A DNA stretch of 64,000 nt from Neotamlana laminarinivorans (lineage in GTDB: Bacteria; Bacteroidota; Bacteroidia; Flavobacteriales; Flavobacteriaceae). Where the stretch lies: NCBI RefSeq assembly GCF_020523925.1, contig NZ_JAJAPW010000001.1, positions 682,001-746,000 of the forward strand. The letters run 5' to 3'. Numbering within the stretch: the stretch's first letter is position 1; every line of letters starts with the position of its first letter. The translations under genes were made by a program, and so were the position numbers. This document shows positions 36,796 through 46,143 of this stretch, piece by piece. Under the pieces are notes generated by a model. It made no database searches and was not told the DNA's origin. It was given only the letters and a program-made list of their open reading frames with translations.

Positions 36796-36885
36796 AGAAT
36801 TAATTTTATCAATATAAATAACAAAAACTATGCTAAAATAGTATTTAATCTTAAATTTGCTTCATTAAATTTAATTCCCAATACC

Positions 36886-37593
36886 ATGATTCGTAAATTT
36901 TTAATTGGTTTACTTGTTTTTAATTTAGCTGCTTGTGCAGAATTACAACAAGTTGTAGACCAGCTTCCGCAGCAAACTACTACCTTAGGTAACGACCAAA
37001 TAGCCTCTGGCTTAAGACAAGCTTTAGACTTAGGAATAGACAAACAAGTAACTAAGCTTACGCAAACTGATGGTTTTTTTAAAAATGAATTAGTAAAAAT
37101 TACCTTACCTGAAGAATTACAAAAAGTTGATAAAGCATTAAGAGATATTGGTTTAAGTAGTTTAGCAGACGAAGGTTTAAAAGTACTTAATAGAGCAGCA
37201 GAAGATGCTGTAAAAGAAGCAACACCCATTTTTGTTGACGCTGTTAAAGGTATAACATTTGCAGATGCAAAAAATATTTTATTAGGAAATGATGATGCCG
37301 CTACGCAGTATTTAACTACAAAAACACAAACATCGCTTTACGATAAATTTCAACCGGTAATAAATTCTTCATTCGCAAAAGTGGGTGCCGATAAAATTTG
37401 GGCTAACTTAATTACTAAGTATAATAACATTCCGTTTACTAATAATGTAAATCCTGATTTAACAGATTATGTAACTGGTGAAGCTTTAAAAGGAGTTTAT
37501 ACTATGATAGCCGTAGAAGAGAAAGAAATAAGAAACTCTGTTGCATCTAGAACAACAGATTTACTAAAACAAGTATTTGCTTTACAAGACTAA
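36886..37593 (+). CDS. DUF4197 domain lipoprotein
   Basis: A 235-residue protein with a short lipoprotein-like signal (LLVFNLAAC, Cys17). The rest is helical and matches DUF4197 throughout: GLRQALDLGIDKQVTKLTQTDGF, RAAEDAVKEATPIFVDAVKG and GEALKGVYTMIAVEEKEIR. The function is not known. The family occurs as a single exported protein in many Gram-negative bacteria. It stands alone and is followed by a very strong terminator. Confidence 0.87.
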   Translation: MIRKFLIGLLVFNLAACAELQQVVDQLPQQTTTLGNDQIASGLRQALDLGIDKQVTKLTQTDGFFKNELVKITLPEELQKVDKALRDIGLSSLADEGLKVLNRAAEDAVKEATPIFVDAVKGITFADAKNILLGNDDAATQYLTTKTQTSLYDKFQPVINSSFAKVGADKIWANLITKYNNIPFTNNVNPDLTDYVTGEALKGVYTMIAVEEKEIRNSVASRTTDLLKQVFALQD

Positions 37594-37610
37594 AAAACTT
37601 ATTTTTAAGT

Positions 37611-37655
37611 TTAAAACGCAAAAATCTAAAAATTAGATTTTTGCGTTTTTTTTTA
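37611..37655 (+). terminator. terminator after the DUF4197 gene
   Basis: Arms AAAACGCAAAAATCT and AGATTTTTGCGTTTT pair over 15 bp around a 7-base loop and run into a T tract. Confidence 0.9.
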
Positions 37656-37756
37656 AAATAAAAGCAAAAAAATCATTTTAACATTTCTTTAACCTTAAAA
37701 TAACGTCTAAATATCGATTAAATACGTAATTTAAGAATAATAAAAAAAGAAAAGTT

Positions 37757-37903
37757 ATGAGTCCACATTTTTGCAAAGTTGGTAAGATTAAACCAAACCT
37801 AAGTAAACTTTTAAGTTTAAAAGAATTAGAAAACATGATTGAAAATTTTGTTGATGACGTTAGCAAAGTAGATTATAAACAAGACTTAGGCCAGTTAGCC
37901 TAA
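37757..37903 (+). CDS. small protein of 48 residues, unknown function
   Basis: An ATG at 37757 opens a frame of 48 codons to TAA at 37901-37903. The product begins MSPHFCKVGKIKP, continues with a helix SLKELENMIENFVDDVSKV and ends DLGQLA. Composition is protein-like (charged amphipathic helix, no low-complexity bias), unlike the antisense frame. It has no signal peptide or membrane segment. It is flanked by the DUF4197 terminator and a 38-bp palindrome, so it would be its own transcript. I recognise no family; the single Cys and His near the start are worth noting. Confidence 0.5.
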   Translation: MSPHFCKVGKIKPNLSKLLSLKELENMIENFVDDVSKVDYKQDLGQLA

Positions 37904-37937
37904 TTTAAAATTTATTAACTAAGCCAATAAAATTTTG

Positions 37938-37975
37938 TTTAATTAATCTATGAGCATGCTCATAAATTAATTAAA
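37938..37975. repeat. 38-bp near-perfect palindrome
   Basis: Positions i and j pair as i + j = 75913 across the whole 38 bp, with one mismatch (37948 C against 37965 A). The core is TATGAGCATGCTCATA. There is no T tract on either side, so it is not a typical terminator. The next start codon is 93 bp to the right. Confidence 0.6.
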
Positions 37976-38067
37976 AATAGTTTATTATATTTATGTAAGT
38001 TAAAACATACTTAACTGAAAGAAAATTACTATATTTAGTAAAGTGTTAACTTATTTATAATAAACTT

Positions 38068-39609
38068 ATGCTTCCTTTAAAAGAAAATAATTTACGGCAC
38101 AGGGCTTTATTTGCATATAAACTAACTGCTAATTTTACCATATTAATGGCAGTTATAAATATTTATGCATGGAGTTCAAACCATATAAATAATTTTTTTA
38201 CAGGATATATTATAAATCCTGGTGCTACAATGAAAGTAGCCACAAGTTTAAGTTTTGTATTTCTTGTTATTCCTTTATTAATAAAAAGGAAATTTATAAA
38301 ACATCTTTTATTTGTAGGTTTATTTATTCAAATTTCTCAAATTATCGCTTATATATTTAATTTAAGTCCAAGCGGTGTTTTTGCCTTATCATCATATGCC
38401 ACAATTTTAATGTTTACATTGGCATATGCTAGTATATATTTTGTTTGGGTAGTAAAAAAAAACCTTTACTTTTTAATTACAAATTGCCTATTATATTTAT
38501 TATCATCTTTTGCAATATTTTATTATCTCTTAGATAAAGAATCTGTAACAACAGTAATTGGTTTTAGTAGTTTAAGTTGGAATACTTCAATATTGTTTTT
38601 TATAAACTCTATATCATTATTCGAAATAGCATTAATTGAAAACATAAAAAATTATGAGTTTCAAATTTTACCATTAAAAAAAACACACCCTTATAATTAT
38701 TTTCCATACTTCTTTTTATTACCAATAATTATAATTGTGAGCATTTCTATTGCTATATATTTTAATATAATTTTTCCTAACGTTGGTATATTTATAATTT
38801 TTCTGTTTTTAAACCTAACCATATTAATGAGTATTTTTTTATACTCATCACGCTTTATAGATTTTTTTAAGGAAATATCAGATAAATCAAAAGCACTATT
38901 AAAAACAAACTCACAACTAAAATCAGTTAATAACGAATTAGGTGAAAAAAATAATTACTTAAATGATTTTGCTTCATTAACATCTCACAATTTAAGAGAA
39001 CCTATAATTGCTTTAAAAGAACTTTATAATTTATACAAAGAATATGATACAGAAGAGCTTACCTTAAACTTTAAAGATATAGAAGCCATGTATTTAACTA
39101 ATGCCAATAATTTAAATTATGGATTAAATTTATTGACTAACTATCATGAATTTATTAAAAGCTTAGGAAAAGATAAAATCACGAAAATTAAATTTTCTAA
39201 AAACTTAGAAAACATAATATTAGAGTTAGATTATTTAAAGCCAAAATCGACAATAATAAGCTATAACCTAATAGCTAATTTAAAATTGCCTGAAGTTTAT
39301 ATTAAAAACTTATTAGTTAATTTATTAATTAACTCTTTTATGAATAAATTAAATGACACTGACTTAAAAATTAATATAACCACCACACACACCAAAACCT
39401 TTTTTAATATAGTTTATACTGATAATTCTGGATTTTTAATAACCAATAATACTAAACAAATAAAGAATAAACATCAAAATTATAGCTTACACTTTTTAAA
39501 TTTATACATAAAAAAACTATGCGGAAAAATTAAAATATTGCCACAAAAAACTATAGGCAACATTATTACCATAAAACTAGACTACCCATGCATAAAATCG
39601 CAATTATAG
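38068..39609 (+). CDS. membrane sensor histidine kinase with divergent ATPase domain
   Basis: A 513-residue protein. The first ~260 residues hold about seven to eight hydrophobic helices. A short coiled linker (about 265-300, KALLKTNSQLKSVNNELGEKNNYL) leads to a HisKA-like dimerisation helix with SLTSHNLREPI, His307. The ATPase region is poorly conserved: the N box reads LLVNLLINSFMN and the G1 box YTDNSGFL where DNGxGI is expected, so activity may be weak or altered. The next gene, a receiver-only regulator, overlaps its end by 22 bp, so the pair is translationally coupled. Isoleucine, asparagine and lysine are very frequent, reflecting unusually AT-rich DNA even for this window. Confidence 0.8.
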   Translation: MLPLKENNLRHRALFAYKLTANFTILMAVINIYAWSSNHINNFFTGYIINPGATMKVATSLSFVFLVIPLLIKRKFIKHLLFVGLFIQISQIIAYIFNLSPSGVFALSSYATILMFTLAYASIYFVWVVKKNLYFLITNCLLYLLSSFAIFYYLLDKESVTTVIGFSSLSWNTSILFFINSISLFEIALIENIKNYEFQILPLKKTHPYNYFPYFFLLPIIIIVSISIAIYFNIIFPNVGIFIIFLFLNLTILMSIFLYSSRFIDFFKEISDKSKALLKTNSQLKSVNNELGEKNNYLNDFASLTSHNLREPIIALKELYNLYKEYDTEELTLNFKDIEAMYLTNANNLNYGLNLLTNYHEFIKSLGKDKITKIKFSKNLENIILELDYLKPKSTIISYNLIANLKLPEVYIKNLLVNLLINSFMNKLNDTDLKINITTTHTKTFFNIVYTDNSGFLITNNTKQIKNKHQNYSLHFLNLYIKKLCGKIKILPQKTIGNIITIKLDYPCIKSQL

Positions 39610-40004
39610 ATGACAATTTACTTTTTAGAAAAATTACACAAAGATTACTGTTTAAGTTAAATATTAATGACTCACAAATATTATTATTTGAAAACGGTAA
39701 AACTGCATTTAATTATATATCAGATAATATTGAAACGCCTAAAATGCTTCCTAGTGTTATTTTGCTAGATTTAAATATGCCTTGTATTAATGGTTGGGAA
39801 TTTTTAGAATTAATAAAAAAAATTAACCAAGATAATTTATACCAACCAATTATACATATTATAACCTCATCTATAGATGATAATGATAAGCAAAGAGCTA
39901 AACAAACTAACCTGGTAAGTAATTATTTAGTAAAACCAATAAATTTAAGGCAATTACAAAATGTTTTAAATTTTAATAGTAATGATGAAAAAATGGTATC
40001 GTAA
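39588..40004 (+). CDS. single-domain response regulator (CheY-like)
   Basis: A 138-residue receiver domain without an output domain. The acidic pair is in IAIIDDN, the phospho-acceptor is Asp61 in VILLDLNMP, and the conserved Lys is in YLVKPIN. The ATG lies inside the 3' end of the kinase gene, a 22-bp overlap that ties the two together. Such single-domain regulators pass signals by protein contacts or phosphorelay. It converges on pyrF with only 6 bp between stop codons and no terminator hairpin in the gap. Confidence 0.9.
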   Translation: MHKIAIIDDNLLFRKITQRLLFKLNINDSQILLFENGKTAFNYISDNIETPKMLPSVILLDLNMPCINGWEFLELIKKINQDNLYQPIIHIITSSIDDNDKQRAKQTNLVSNYLVKPINLRQLQNVLNFNSNDEKMVS

Positions 40005-40010
40005 CTACAA

Positions 40011-40820
40011 TTAAACAAATGCACTCATTTCATTTTGTATTTCTTGTGCCTTTTTAGCCGCTTGTTGAGCAAAATCTTCATTTTTTGATGCATATATAAT
40101 ACCTCTAGAAGAATTTATTAATAACCCTATTTGGTTATTTAAACCATATTTACAAACCTCTTGCAAATTTCCACCTTGAGCTCCAACACCAGGTACTAGT
40201 AAAAAACTTTCTGGTATGATTTGTCTTATTTCAGCTAAATATTCGGCTTTTGTAGCGCCAACAACATACATTAAGTTCTCAGAATTTTTATAAGTTTTTG
40301 ATATCTTTAAAACTTCTTTATATAATTCATTCTCCTCTAATTGTTTTGTTTGAAAATCGAAAGCACCTTGATTAGAGGTTAAAGCCAAAAGTATAGTATG
40401 CTTATCTTTAAATTCTAAAAAAGGTTCTACAGAGTCTTTTCCCATATATGGAGCCACAGTAACAGAATCGAAAGCTAAATCTTCAAAAAAAGCTTTGGCA
40501 TACATTGTACTTGTATTACCTATATCGCCACGTTTTGCATCTGCAATAGTAAAAATTTCAGGATAATTTTCGTTTAAGTATACAATGGTTTTCTCTAAAG
40601 CTTTCCATCCTTTTAAACCATATGCTTCATAAAAGGCCGTATTTGGCTTGTAGGCAACACATAAATGGTGAGTTGCATCAATAATTGCTTTATTGAAAGC
40701 GAATATTGGATCTTCCTCTTTTAATAAATGTTCGGGAATTTTATTTAAATCAACATCTAAACCAATACAAAGAAAAGATTGCTTTTTTTTAATTTCTGAA
40801 ACAAGTTGTGCTGTTGTCAT
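40011..40820 (-). CDS. pyrF: orotidine 5'-phosphate decarboxylase (type 2)
   Basis: Final step of UMP synthesis: decarboxylation of OMP. The 269-residue enzyme has the catalytic [10 protein letters not shown] motif of the pyrF subfamily 2, [12 protein letters not shown] at the N-terminus and PGVGAQGGN at the phosphate loop. It follows prfA on the minus strand, but a short terminator hairpin lies in the 58-bp gap, so it may have its own promoter. Cytoplasmic, soluble dimer expected. Confidence 0.96.
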   Translation of the reverse strand: MTTAQLVSEIKKKQSFLCIGLDVDLNKIPEHLLKEEDPIFAFNKAIIDATHHLCVAYKPNTAFYEAYGLKGWKALEKTIVYLNENYPEIFTIADAKRGDIGNTSTMYAKAFFEDLAFDSVTVAPYMGKDSVEPFLEFKDKHTILLALTSNQGAFDFQTKQLEENELYKEVLKISKTYKNSENLMYVVGATKAEYLAEIRQIIPESFLLVPGVGAQGGNLQEVCKYGLNNQIGLLINSSRGIIYASKNEDFAQQAAKKAQEIQNEMSAFV

Positions 40821-40848
40821 TATTAATATTTTCAGTAAACTATTATAT

Positions 40849-40872
40849 AAAAAGAATCCCGCAATTGCGGGA
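40849..40872 (-). terminator. probable terminator after prfA
   Basis: CCCGCAATTGCGGG is a perfect palindrome (40858-40871). On the minus strand it is followed by ATTCTTTTT. Confidence 0.6.
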
Positions 40873-40878
40873 ATATAT

Positions 40879-41955
40879 TTAAATGGTTTCGTCGCTTGCT
40901 TTTAATTTTTCTGTGTTCTCTGCAAGCATCAATTCATCTATTATTTTTTGAATGTCTCCGTTTACAATGTTTTGTAAATCGTAGAGTGTTAAACCTATTC
41001 TATGATCTGTAACACGACCCTGTGGGTAGTTGTATGTTCTAATTTTAGCACTACGATCTCCTGATGTTACCATGCTTCCACGCTTGGCAGCATCTTCTTC
41101 CATTTTTTTAGCCAATTCTAAATCATACAATCTAGAACGTAACACCTTAAATGCTTTTTCTTTGTTTTTATGTTGCGATTTTTGGTCTTGGCATTGCGCT
41201 ACTAAACCTGTAGGTTCGTGCGTTAAACGTACTGCCGAATAGGTTGTATTTACCGATTGCCCACCAGGACCAGAGGAACAGAAATAATCTATTCTAACAT
41301 CCTTTGGGTCTATTTCTACATCAAACTCTTCTGCTTCTGGAAACACCATACAGGTTGCTGCACTTGTATGTACACGACCTTGTGTTTCGGTTTGTGGCAC
41401 ACGCTGCACACGGTGTACGCCGGCTTCAAACTTTAAAGTACCATAAACATCTTCGCCAGATACTTCAAATTGTATTTCTTTAAAGCCACCATTTGTGCCT
41501 TCACTAAAATCAACAACATCTACACGCCAACCTTTATTTTCACAATATTTATTATACATTCTAAATAAATCGCCTGCAAAAATACTTGCTTCATCTCCTC
41601 CTGTTCCTGCGCGTAATTCTACTACGGCATTTTTAGAGTCTTCTGGATCTTTTGGTATTAAAAGTACTCGAATTTCTTCTTCTAATTTAGGTATACCTTC
41701 TTTAGCTTCATCATATTGCATTTTGGCCATTTCAACCATTTCTGCATCACTTCCGTCTGCTATAATTTCTTCAGCTTCAGCTAAATTATTAGTTAATTCA
41801 ATATATTCTTCGCGTTTATCCATTAGAATACGTAAGTCTTTGTATTCTCTGTTTAACTCTACATAACGCTTTTGATCTGATATAATATCTGGTTGAATTA
41901 TTAAATCGCTAACCTCATCAAATCGTTGTTTTACTATCTGTAATTTCTCTAACAT
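40879..41955 (-). CDS. prfA: peptide chain release factor 1
   Basis: RF1 reads UAA and UAG stop codons and triggers release of the peptide. The 358-residue length, the codon-recognition segment [17 protein letters not shown] and the catalytic [15 protein letters not shown] loop (GGQ) are all present. The presence of a normal RF1 matters for the stop codon interrupting the small gene at 21813-22118: UAA should terminate there. It is transcribed on the minus strand ahead of pyrF. Confidence 0.97.
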   Translation of the reverse strand: MLEKLQIVKQRFDEVSDLIIQPDIISDQKRYVELNREYKDLRILMDKREEYIELTNNLAEAEEIIADGSDAEMVEMAKMQYDEAKEGIPKLEEEIRVLLIPKDPEDSKNAVVELRAGTGGDEASIFAGDLFRMYNKYCENKGWRVDVVDFSEGTNGGFKEIQFEVSGEDVYGTLKFEAGVHRVQRVPQTETQGRVHTSAATCMVFPEAEEFDVEIDPKDVRIDYFCSSGPGGQSVNTTYSAVRLTHEPTGLVAQCQDQKSQHKNKEKAFKVLRSRLYDLELAKKMEEDAAKRGSMVTSGDRSAKIRTYNYPQGRVTDHRIGLTLYDLQNIVNGDIQKIIDELMLAENTEKLKASDETI

Positions 41956-42064
41956 CGTTCCTCAAAAAATTTGAAAATCAAAAGTACAATTTTTTATGCA
42001 TTTAAAATTATAGTGCTTTAATAAGTTAAAAAATAATTTTAACTATTGTTACGTTAATAAGATT

Positions 42065-42355
42065 ATGCTAAAACAAGTAACTGCAATAATAAACTATTAT
42101 AAACCATTAGCTTTTTGGTCTTTTTTGGTAACTATAGCTATCACTATTATTAATGCAGAAGTTATACTAGCGCTTTTTACTAAATTATTTTTAACTTTTT
42201 TATTGTGGGTTTTGTTAAATGATAGGGACTTAAGAAAGCGTGTTAATTTTTATAAAATAAAAGGTTTATCAAATTTTAAATTTTTTAGTAGTTTGTTTTT
42301 AATTGATAGCATTATAACATGTAGTTTTATTGCTATTATTAAATGTTTTATTTAA
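42065..42355 (+). CDS. small membrane protein, unknown function
   Basis: A 96-residue protein with hydrophobic helices at about 15-32, 35-51 and 73-92 and a basic central loop (NDRDLRKRVNFYKIKGLSNFKFF). I recognise no family. It is a lone plus-strand gene between the divergent prfA promoter region and the convergent nrdJ gene. The protein-like composition and clean start support it as real, but evidence is limited to that. Confidence 0.5.
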   Translation: MLKQVTAIINYYKPLAFWSFLVTIAITIINAEVILALFTKLFLTFLLWVLLNDRDLRKRVNFYKIKGLSNFKFFSSLFLIDSIITCSFIAIIKCFI

Positions 42356-42371
42356 AAAACTTGCTTTAGTA

Positions 42372-44921
42372 CTAGCCACATTTTGAGCTACCACAATCTT
42401 TACAAATTAAGCAACCCTCTTGATAAATCACGTTATTTGATTTACAACTTTCGCACTTTTGTCCTTTAGCTTTTGTACCGTTTGCTATATACTTTTTTAA
42501 AGCTCTAACTACTCCATTTTTCCAGGTATTAATAGATTTTGTGTCGAGTTGTAAACTATTAATTAAATTCACTATTTTATCAATTGGCATACCATAACGC
42601 AAAGTAGATGATATAAGTTTTGCATAGTTCCAGAATTCTGGATTAAACTTATGAGACAACCCCTGTATGGTTACTTTATAGCCTCTTTTGTCTTTATATT
42701 GAAAATCGTAACGGCGCTCACCTTTTTTATTCTTACTTTTTAAAATGAAACCTTTTTGAATATAATGCGGTATTAAAAGGCCATTTTCGTCATCTATTAA
42801 TCCAGTAAATATTTCGTATGGTTTATCATTTATTAAACCTACAAAAGCAATCCATTTTTCTTTATTATTTTGAAACCTAACTACATCTGCAGTTAAAATA
42901 TCTGGACGCTTTATAGGAAAGTTTGTTAAAGTATTTTTTTCTTCATTTTTAGTAGCGTTTGCTATTAATACACCAGATCGAGAGCCATCTCGATACACCG
43001 TTACGCCTTTGCACCCCACCTCCCATGCTTTTAAATATAAATCGCCTACAAGTTTTTCGGTTGCGTTGTTTGGAAGATTAATGGTTACACTTATTGAATG
43101 ATCTACCCATTTTTGTATAGCACCTTGCATTTTTACTTTGCTAAGCCAATCCACATCGTTTGATGTGGATTTATAATACGGAGATTTCTTTATTAATTCT
43201 TCAATTTCTTTTTGGCTATAATTTTTATTAATATTTATGCCATTTACTTCCATCCAATGCTTAAATTTATGATGAAAAACCACATATTCTTCCCATGAAT
43301 CTCCAACTTCATCAACAAAATCTACTCTAATGTTTTTATCGTTAGGGTTAACTTTTCGACGTCTTGTATACACTGGCATAAAAACAGGCTCAATTCCAGA
43401 TGTGGTTTGCGTCATTAAACTTGTTGTACCTGTTGGCGCAATGGTTAACAACGCTATGTTTCGCCTACCATACTCTAACATATCGTAATATAACTTACCA
43501 TCTGCTTCTTTTAATCTATTTATAAAGGGATTTTGTTTTTCTAATTCTGAATTATAAATAGGAAATGCTCCGCGCTCTTTTGCCAAATTAATCGATGCCC
43601 GATACGCTTCAATTGCCAATGTTTTATGAACTTTTAAAGAAAATGTATTTCCCTGGTCACTACCATACTGAATACCTAATGCCGCCAACATATCGCCTTC
43701 TGCAGTTATACCAATACCAGTTCTGCGACCTTCTTTAGCTTTTTGTTTTATATTAATCCACAAATTACGTTCTGTATGCTTTATAGTTTCATCTTCTGGA
43801 TCGGCATTAATTTTATTTATAATGCCTTCAATCTTTTCTAACTCTAAATCAATTATATCATCCATTATCCGCTGTGCATAAGCTACATGTTCTTTAAATA
43901 GTTTAAAATTGAATGATGCATTGTTAGTAAAAGGTTTATCTACATATGAAAACAAGTTTATAGCAAGTAACCTACAAGAATCGTAAGGACAGAGTGGAAT
44001 TTCGCCACAAGGATTTGTTGACACGGTTTTAAAACCAAAATCTGAATAACAATCTGGTACAGATTCATTTATTATAGTATCCCAAAATAAAATTCCTGGC
44101 TCTGCAGATTGCCATGCATTATGAATAATTTTATTCCATAAATGCTCCGCCTTAATTGTTTTGATTTGCTTTGGGTTAGCACTAAAAACAGGATATTTTT
44201 GAAGATACTTACTTTTAGTTTTTACAGCTTGCATAAATTCATTATCTATTCTTACAGATACATTTGCTCCTGTTATTTTACCTTGTGCTAATTTTGCATC
44301 AATAAAATCTTCTGAATCTGGATGATTTATTGCCACGGATAGCATTAATGCTCCTCGCCTGCCATCTTGCGCTACTTCTCTAGTTGAATTAGAATACCGC
44401 TCCATAAAAGGCACTAAACCTGTAGATGTTAAAGCCGAATTTTTTACCGAAGATCCTTTGGGCCGAATATGAGATAAATCGTGGCCAATACCTCCACGGC
44501 GCTTCATTAACTGCACTTGTTCTTGGTCTGTTTTCATTATCCCTCCATAAGAATCTGAAAGCCCATTATTACCAATAACAAAACAATTGGATAAGGATGC
44601 TATTTGATAAGGATTACCAATTCCTGCCATTGGGCTACCTTGTGGAACTATATATTTAAAATTTTTGAGTAAGCTAAAAATCTTTTCTTTTGGTAGGGGA
44701 TTTTTATACTTATTTTCAATTCTGCAAAGTTCTGTAGTTATTCGGGTATGCATTTGGTGGGGTGTAAGCTCATAAATATTACCTATAGAATCTTTTAAGG
44801 CATATTTATTTACCCATACACGAGCAGCTAAATCGTCGTTATTAAAATATTTTAAGGAAGCCTGATACGCCTCTTCTTGACTATAAGTTTTAAGAGAGGG
44901 TTTAGAAAATTTTGTATTCAT
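42372..44921 (-). CDS. nrdJ: adenosylcobalamin-dependent ribonucleotide reductase (class II)
   Basis: Reduces ribonucleotides to deoxyribonucleotides using adenosylcobalamin as radical source. The 849-residue chain has the class II hallmarks: SLSNCFVIGNN with an active-site Cys, the NPCGEIPLCPYDSCRLLAINL centre, and APTGTTSLMTQTTSGIEPVF. Residues about 680-800 form the TSCPD-type domain, and the C-terminus is a four- to six-cysteine zinc-ribbon-like tail (CESCKSN...CLICKDCGSSKC) that likely relays reducing power. No class I genes are in the window. I found no cobalamin riboswitch upstream. It stands alone; the 182-bp gap upstream (44922-45103) shows nothing recognisable. Confidence 0.94.
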   Translation of the reverse strand: MNTKFSKPSLKTYSQEEAYQASLKYFNNDDLAARVWVNKYALKDSIGNIYELTPHQMHTRITTELCRIENKYKNPLPKEKIFSLLKNFKYIVPQGSPMAGIGNPYQIASLSNCFVIGNNGLSDSYGGIMKTDQEQVQLMKRRGGIGHDLSHIRPKGSSVKNSALTSTGLVPFMERYSNSTREVAQDGRRGALMLSVAINHPDSEDFIDAKLAQGKITGANVSVRIDNEFMQAVKTKSKYLQKYPVFSANPKQIKTIKAEHLWNKIIHNAWQSAEPGILFWDTIINESVPDCYSDFGFKTVSTNPCGEIPLCPYDSCRLLAINLFSYVDKPFTNNASFNFKLFKEHVAYAQRIMDDIIDLELEKIEGIINKINADPEDETIKHTERNLWINIKQKAKEGRRTGIGITAEGDMLAALGIQYGSDQGNTFSLKVHKTLAIEAYRASINLAKERGAFPIYNSELEKQNPFINRLKEADGKLYYDMLEYGRRNIALLTIAPTGTTSLMTQTTSGIEPVFMPVYTRRRKVNPNDKNIRVDFVDEVGDSWEEYVVFHHKFKHWMEVNGININKNYSQKEIEELIKKSPYYKSTSNDVDWLSKVKMQGAIQKWVDHSISVTINLPNNATEKLVGDLYLKAWEVGCKGVTVYRDGSRSGVLIANATKNEEKNTLTNFPIKRPDILTADVVRFQNNKEKWIAFVGLINDKPYEIFTGLIDDENGLLIPHYIQKGFILKSKNKKGERRYDFQYKDKRGYKVTIQGLSHKFNPEFWNYAKLISSTLRYGMPIDKIVNLINSLQLDTKSINTWKNGVVRALKKYIANGTKAKGQKCESCKSNNVIYQEGCLICKDCGSSKCG

Positions 44922-45103
44922 GAATTCAGCTAGATTTTACTGTTTTAGAAAATTTATTGGAACAATAAATTAACTAAAAAGCAAAGCAAGAAAGCATGAT
45001 AATTATCAGGCTAGCAATATAACCCAAAAGTATTAATTATTAATATACAGCATTTTACCTCTGTTATTAACAAGTGAAAGTTGATAAGTTTATTATTTAA
45101 TTT

Positions 45104-46069
45104 TTAAAAATCTACAGCAAAACCAACACCTAAAAACTGTCTCCATTGTACTTTTGCACCAGCTTCAGCAGTTTCACCATCATCGGTTTCAACAACAGTT
45201 TTTACATCGTCATCATATTTTATTTGAGAACCAAATGATGCCTTAATGTAATCGTTTACTTTAAAATCAAAGTCTAAACTCCAGTCTACATCAACATTTC
45301 CAAAATTATTTAAATAGTCTGAGTATAAACTCACTTGATTTTTTAAGTTAACATTTTTCATTACTGCCATTTCGTAACTATTAGTAATTAAAATACCAAC
45401 CTCAGAACGTATACGCTCTCCTTCTGATATTATATTACCATCATCATCATAAACTGCAGGATCAACACCATAAGAACCAGCATTTGCTAAATCTTCTTCT
45501 AAAACAAAAGTAGTTTTAAGTGTTACTGGCGAGAAATAAATTGACATTTTATCAACATTTTTACCATACTCCATACCGCCACCAAAATATAAATACCCTG
45601 GCGCTAAAAAACTAGATATTAACGTTCTAGAATCTGATGAATAAGTATAACCATTAAATAACTGTGTATTAAATGTAAGTTTTGCTGAATAAAACCAATT
45701 TGATTTGTCATCAGATTGATAGCTAAAGTTAGAACTAAGTGAAAATATATCATCCGATTTTTGAAGACTACTACCTTGTTGGTCTGTCATGCCTAACTTT
45801 AACGAAGCATCATTTTTCCAGGTGTAATATTTATCGGTATAATTTGCTGAAGTTTGATAACTCATTAACCCCGATATTGAGTTTGTTCCACCAGCATTCC
45901 AGTTAACAAAAGATACTTGACTTAAATATACAGATGCCTTGTTTGTGGTTTCCCAACTTGGTCCTGTAAAAACTTCTTCATCATCGTCTGTTGGGCGAAA
46001 TAAAAAGCTAGGTTGAGCGAATGAAAGATTAAAAAAAAGTAAAGCCGAAATAAATGAAATATATTTCAT
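45104..46069 (-). CDS. DUF3078 outer-membrane beta-barrel protein
   Basis: The 321-residue protein has a signal peptide (about 1-18, ending SFA) and a strand-rich sequence ending GVGFAVDF with a terminal Phe, typical of outer-membrane barrels. The N-terminal WETTNKASVYLSQVSFVNWNAGGTNS is the hallmark of DUF3078, a Bacteroidota-specific family. The function is unknown. It follows purM by 74 bp on the minus strand, but the two functions are unrelated. Confidence 0.87.
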   Translation of the reverse strand: MKYISFISALLFFNLSFAQPSFLFRPTDDDEEVFTGPSWETTNKASVYLSQVSFVNWNAGGTNSISGLMSYQTSANYTDKYYTWKNDASLKLGMTDQQGSSLQKSDDIFSLSSNFSYQSDDKSNWFYSAKLTFNTQLFNGYTYSSDSRTLISSFLAPGYLYFGGGMEYGKNVDKMSIYFSPVTLKTTFVLEEDLANAGSYGVDPAVYDDDGNIISEGERIRSEVGILITNSYEMAVMKNVNLKNQVSLYSDYLNNFGNVDVDWSLDFDFKVNDYIKASFGSQIKYDDDVKTVVETDDGETAEAGAKVQWRQFLGVGFAVDF

Positions 46070-46143
46070 TGTGATATGTTTGGTTAATTAAAAAAGTAAT
46101 CGCTATCAATAATCATTCCAAAAAAATAAAATTGAAACAAAAT

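Noticed and set aside
37678-37866. Minus-strand frame of 62 codons
   Set aside because: It is antisense to the better-supported 48-codon gene. Its hydrophobic Leu/Phe-rich content is what antisense AT-rich DNA commonly gives.
42039-42054. TTAAC-TATT-GTTACG before the small membrane gene, resembling the Crp/Fnr palindrome
   Set aside because: One arm lacks the G, and the centre is only about 20 bp from the ATG, unlike the fixed 55-58 bp of the five accepted sites.
44922-45103. Possible cobalamin riboswitch upstream of nrdJ
   Set aside because: I looked for the conserved B12-box pattern on the minus strand and did not see it; the gap is also short for this riboswitch class.
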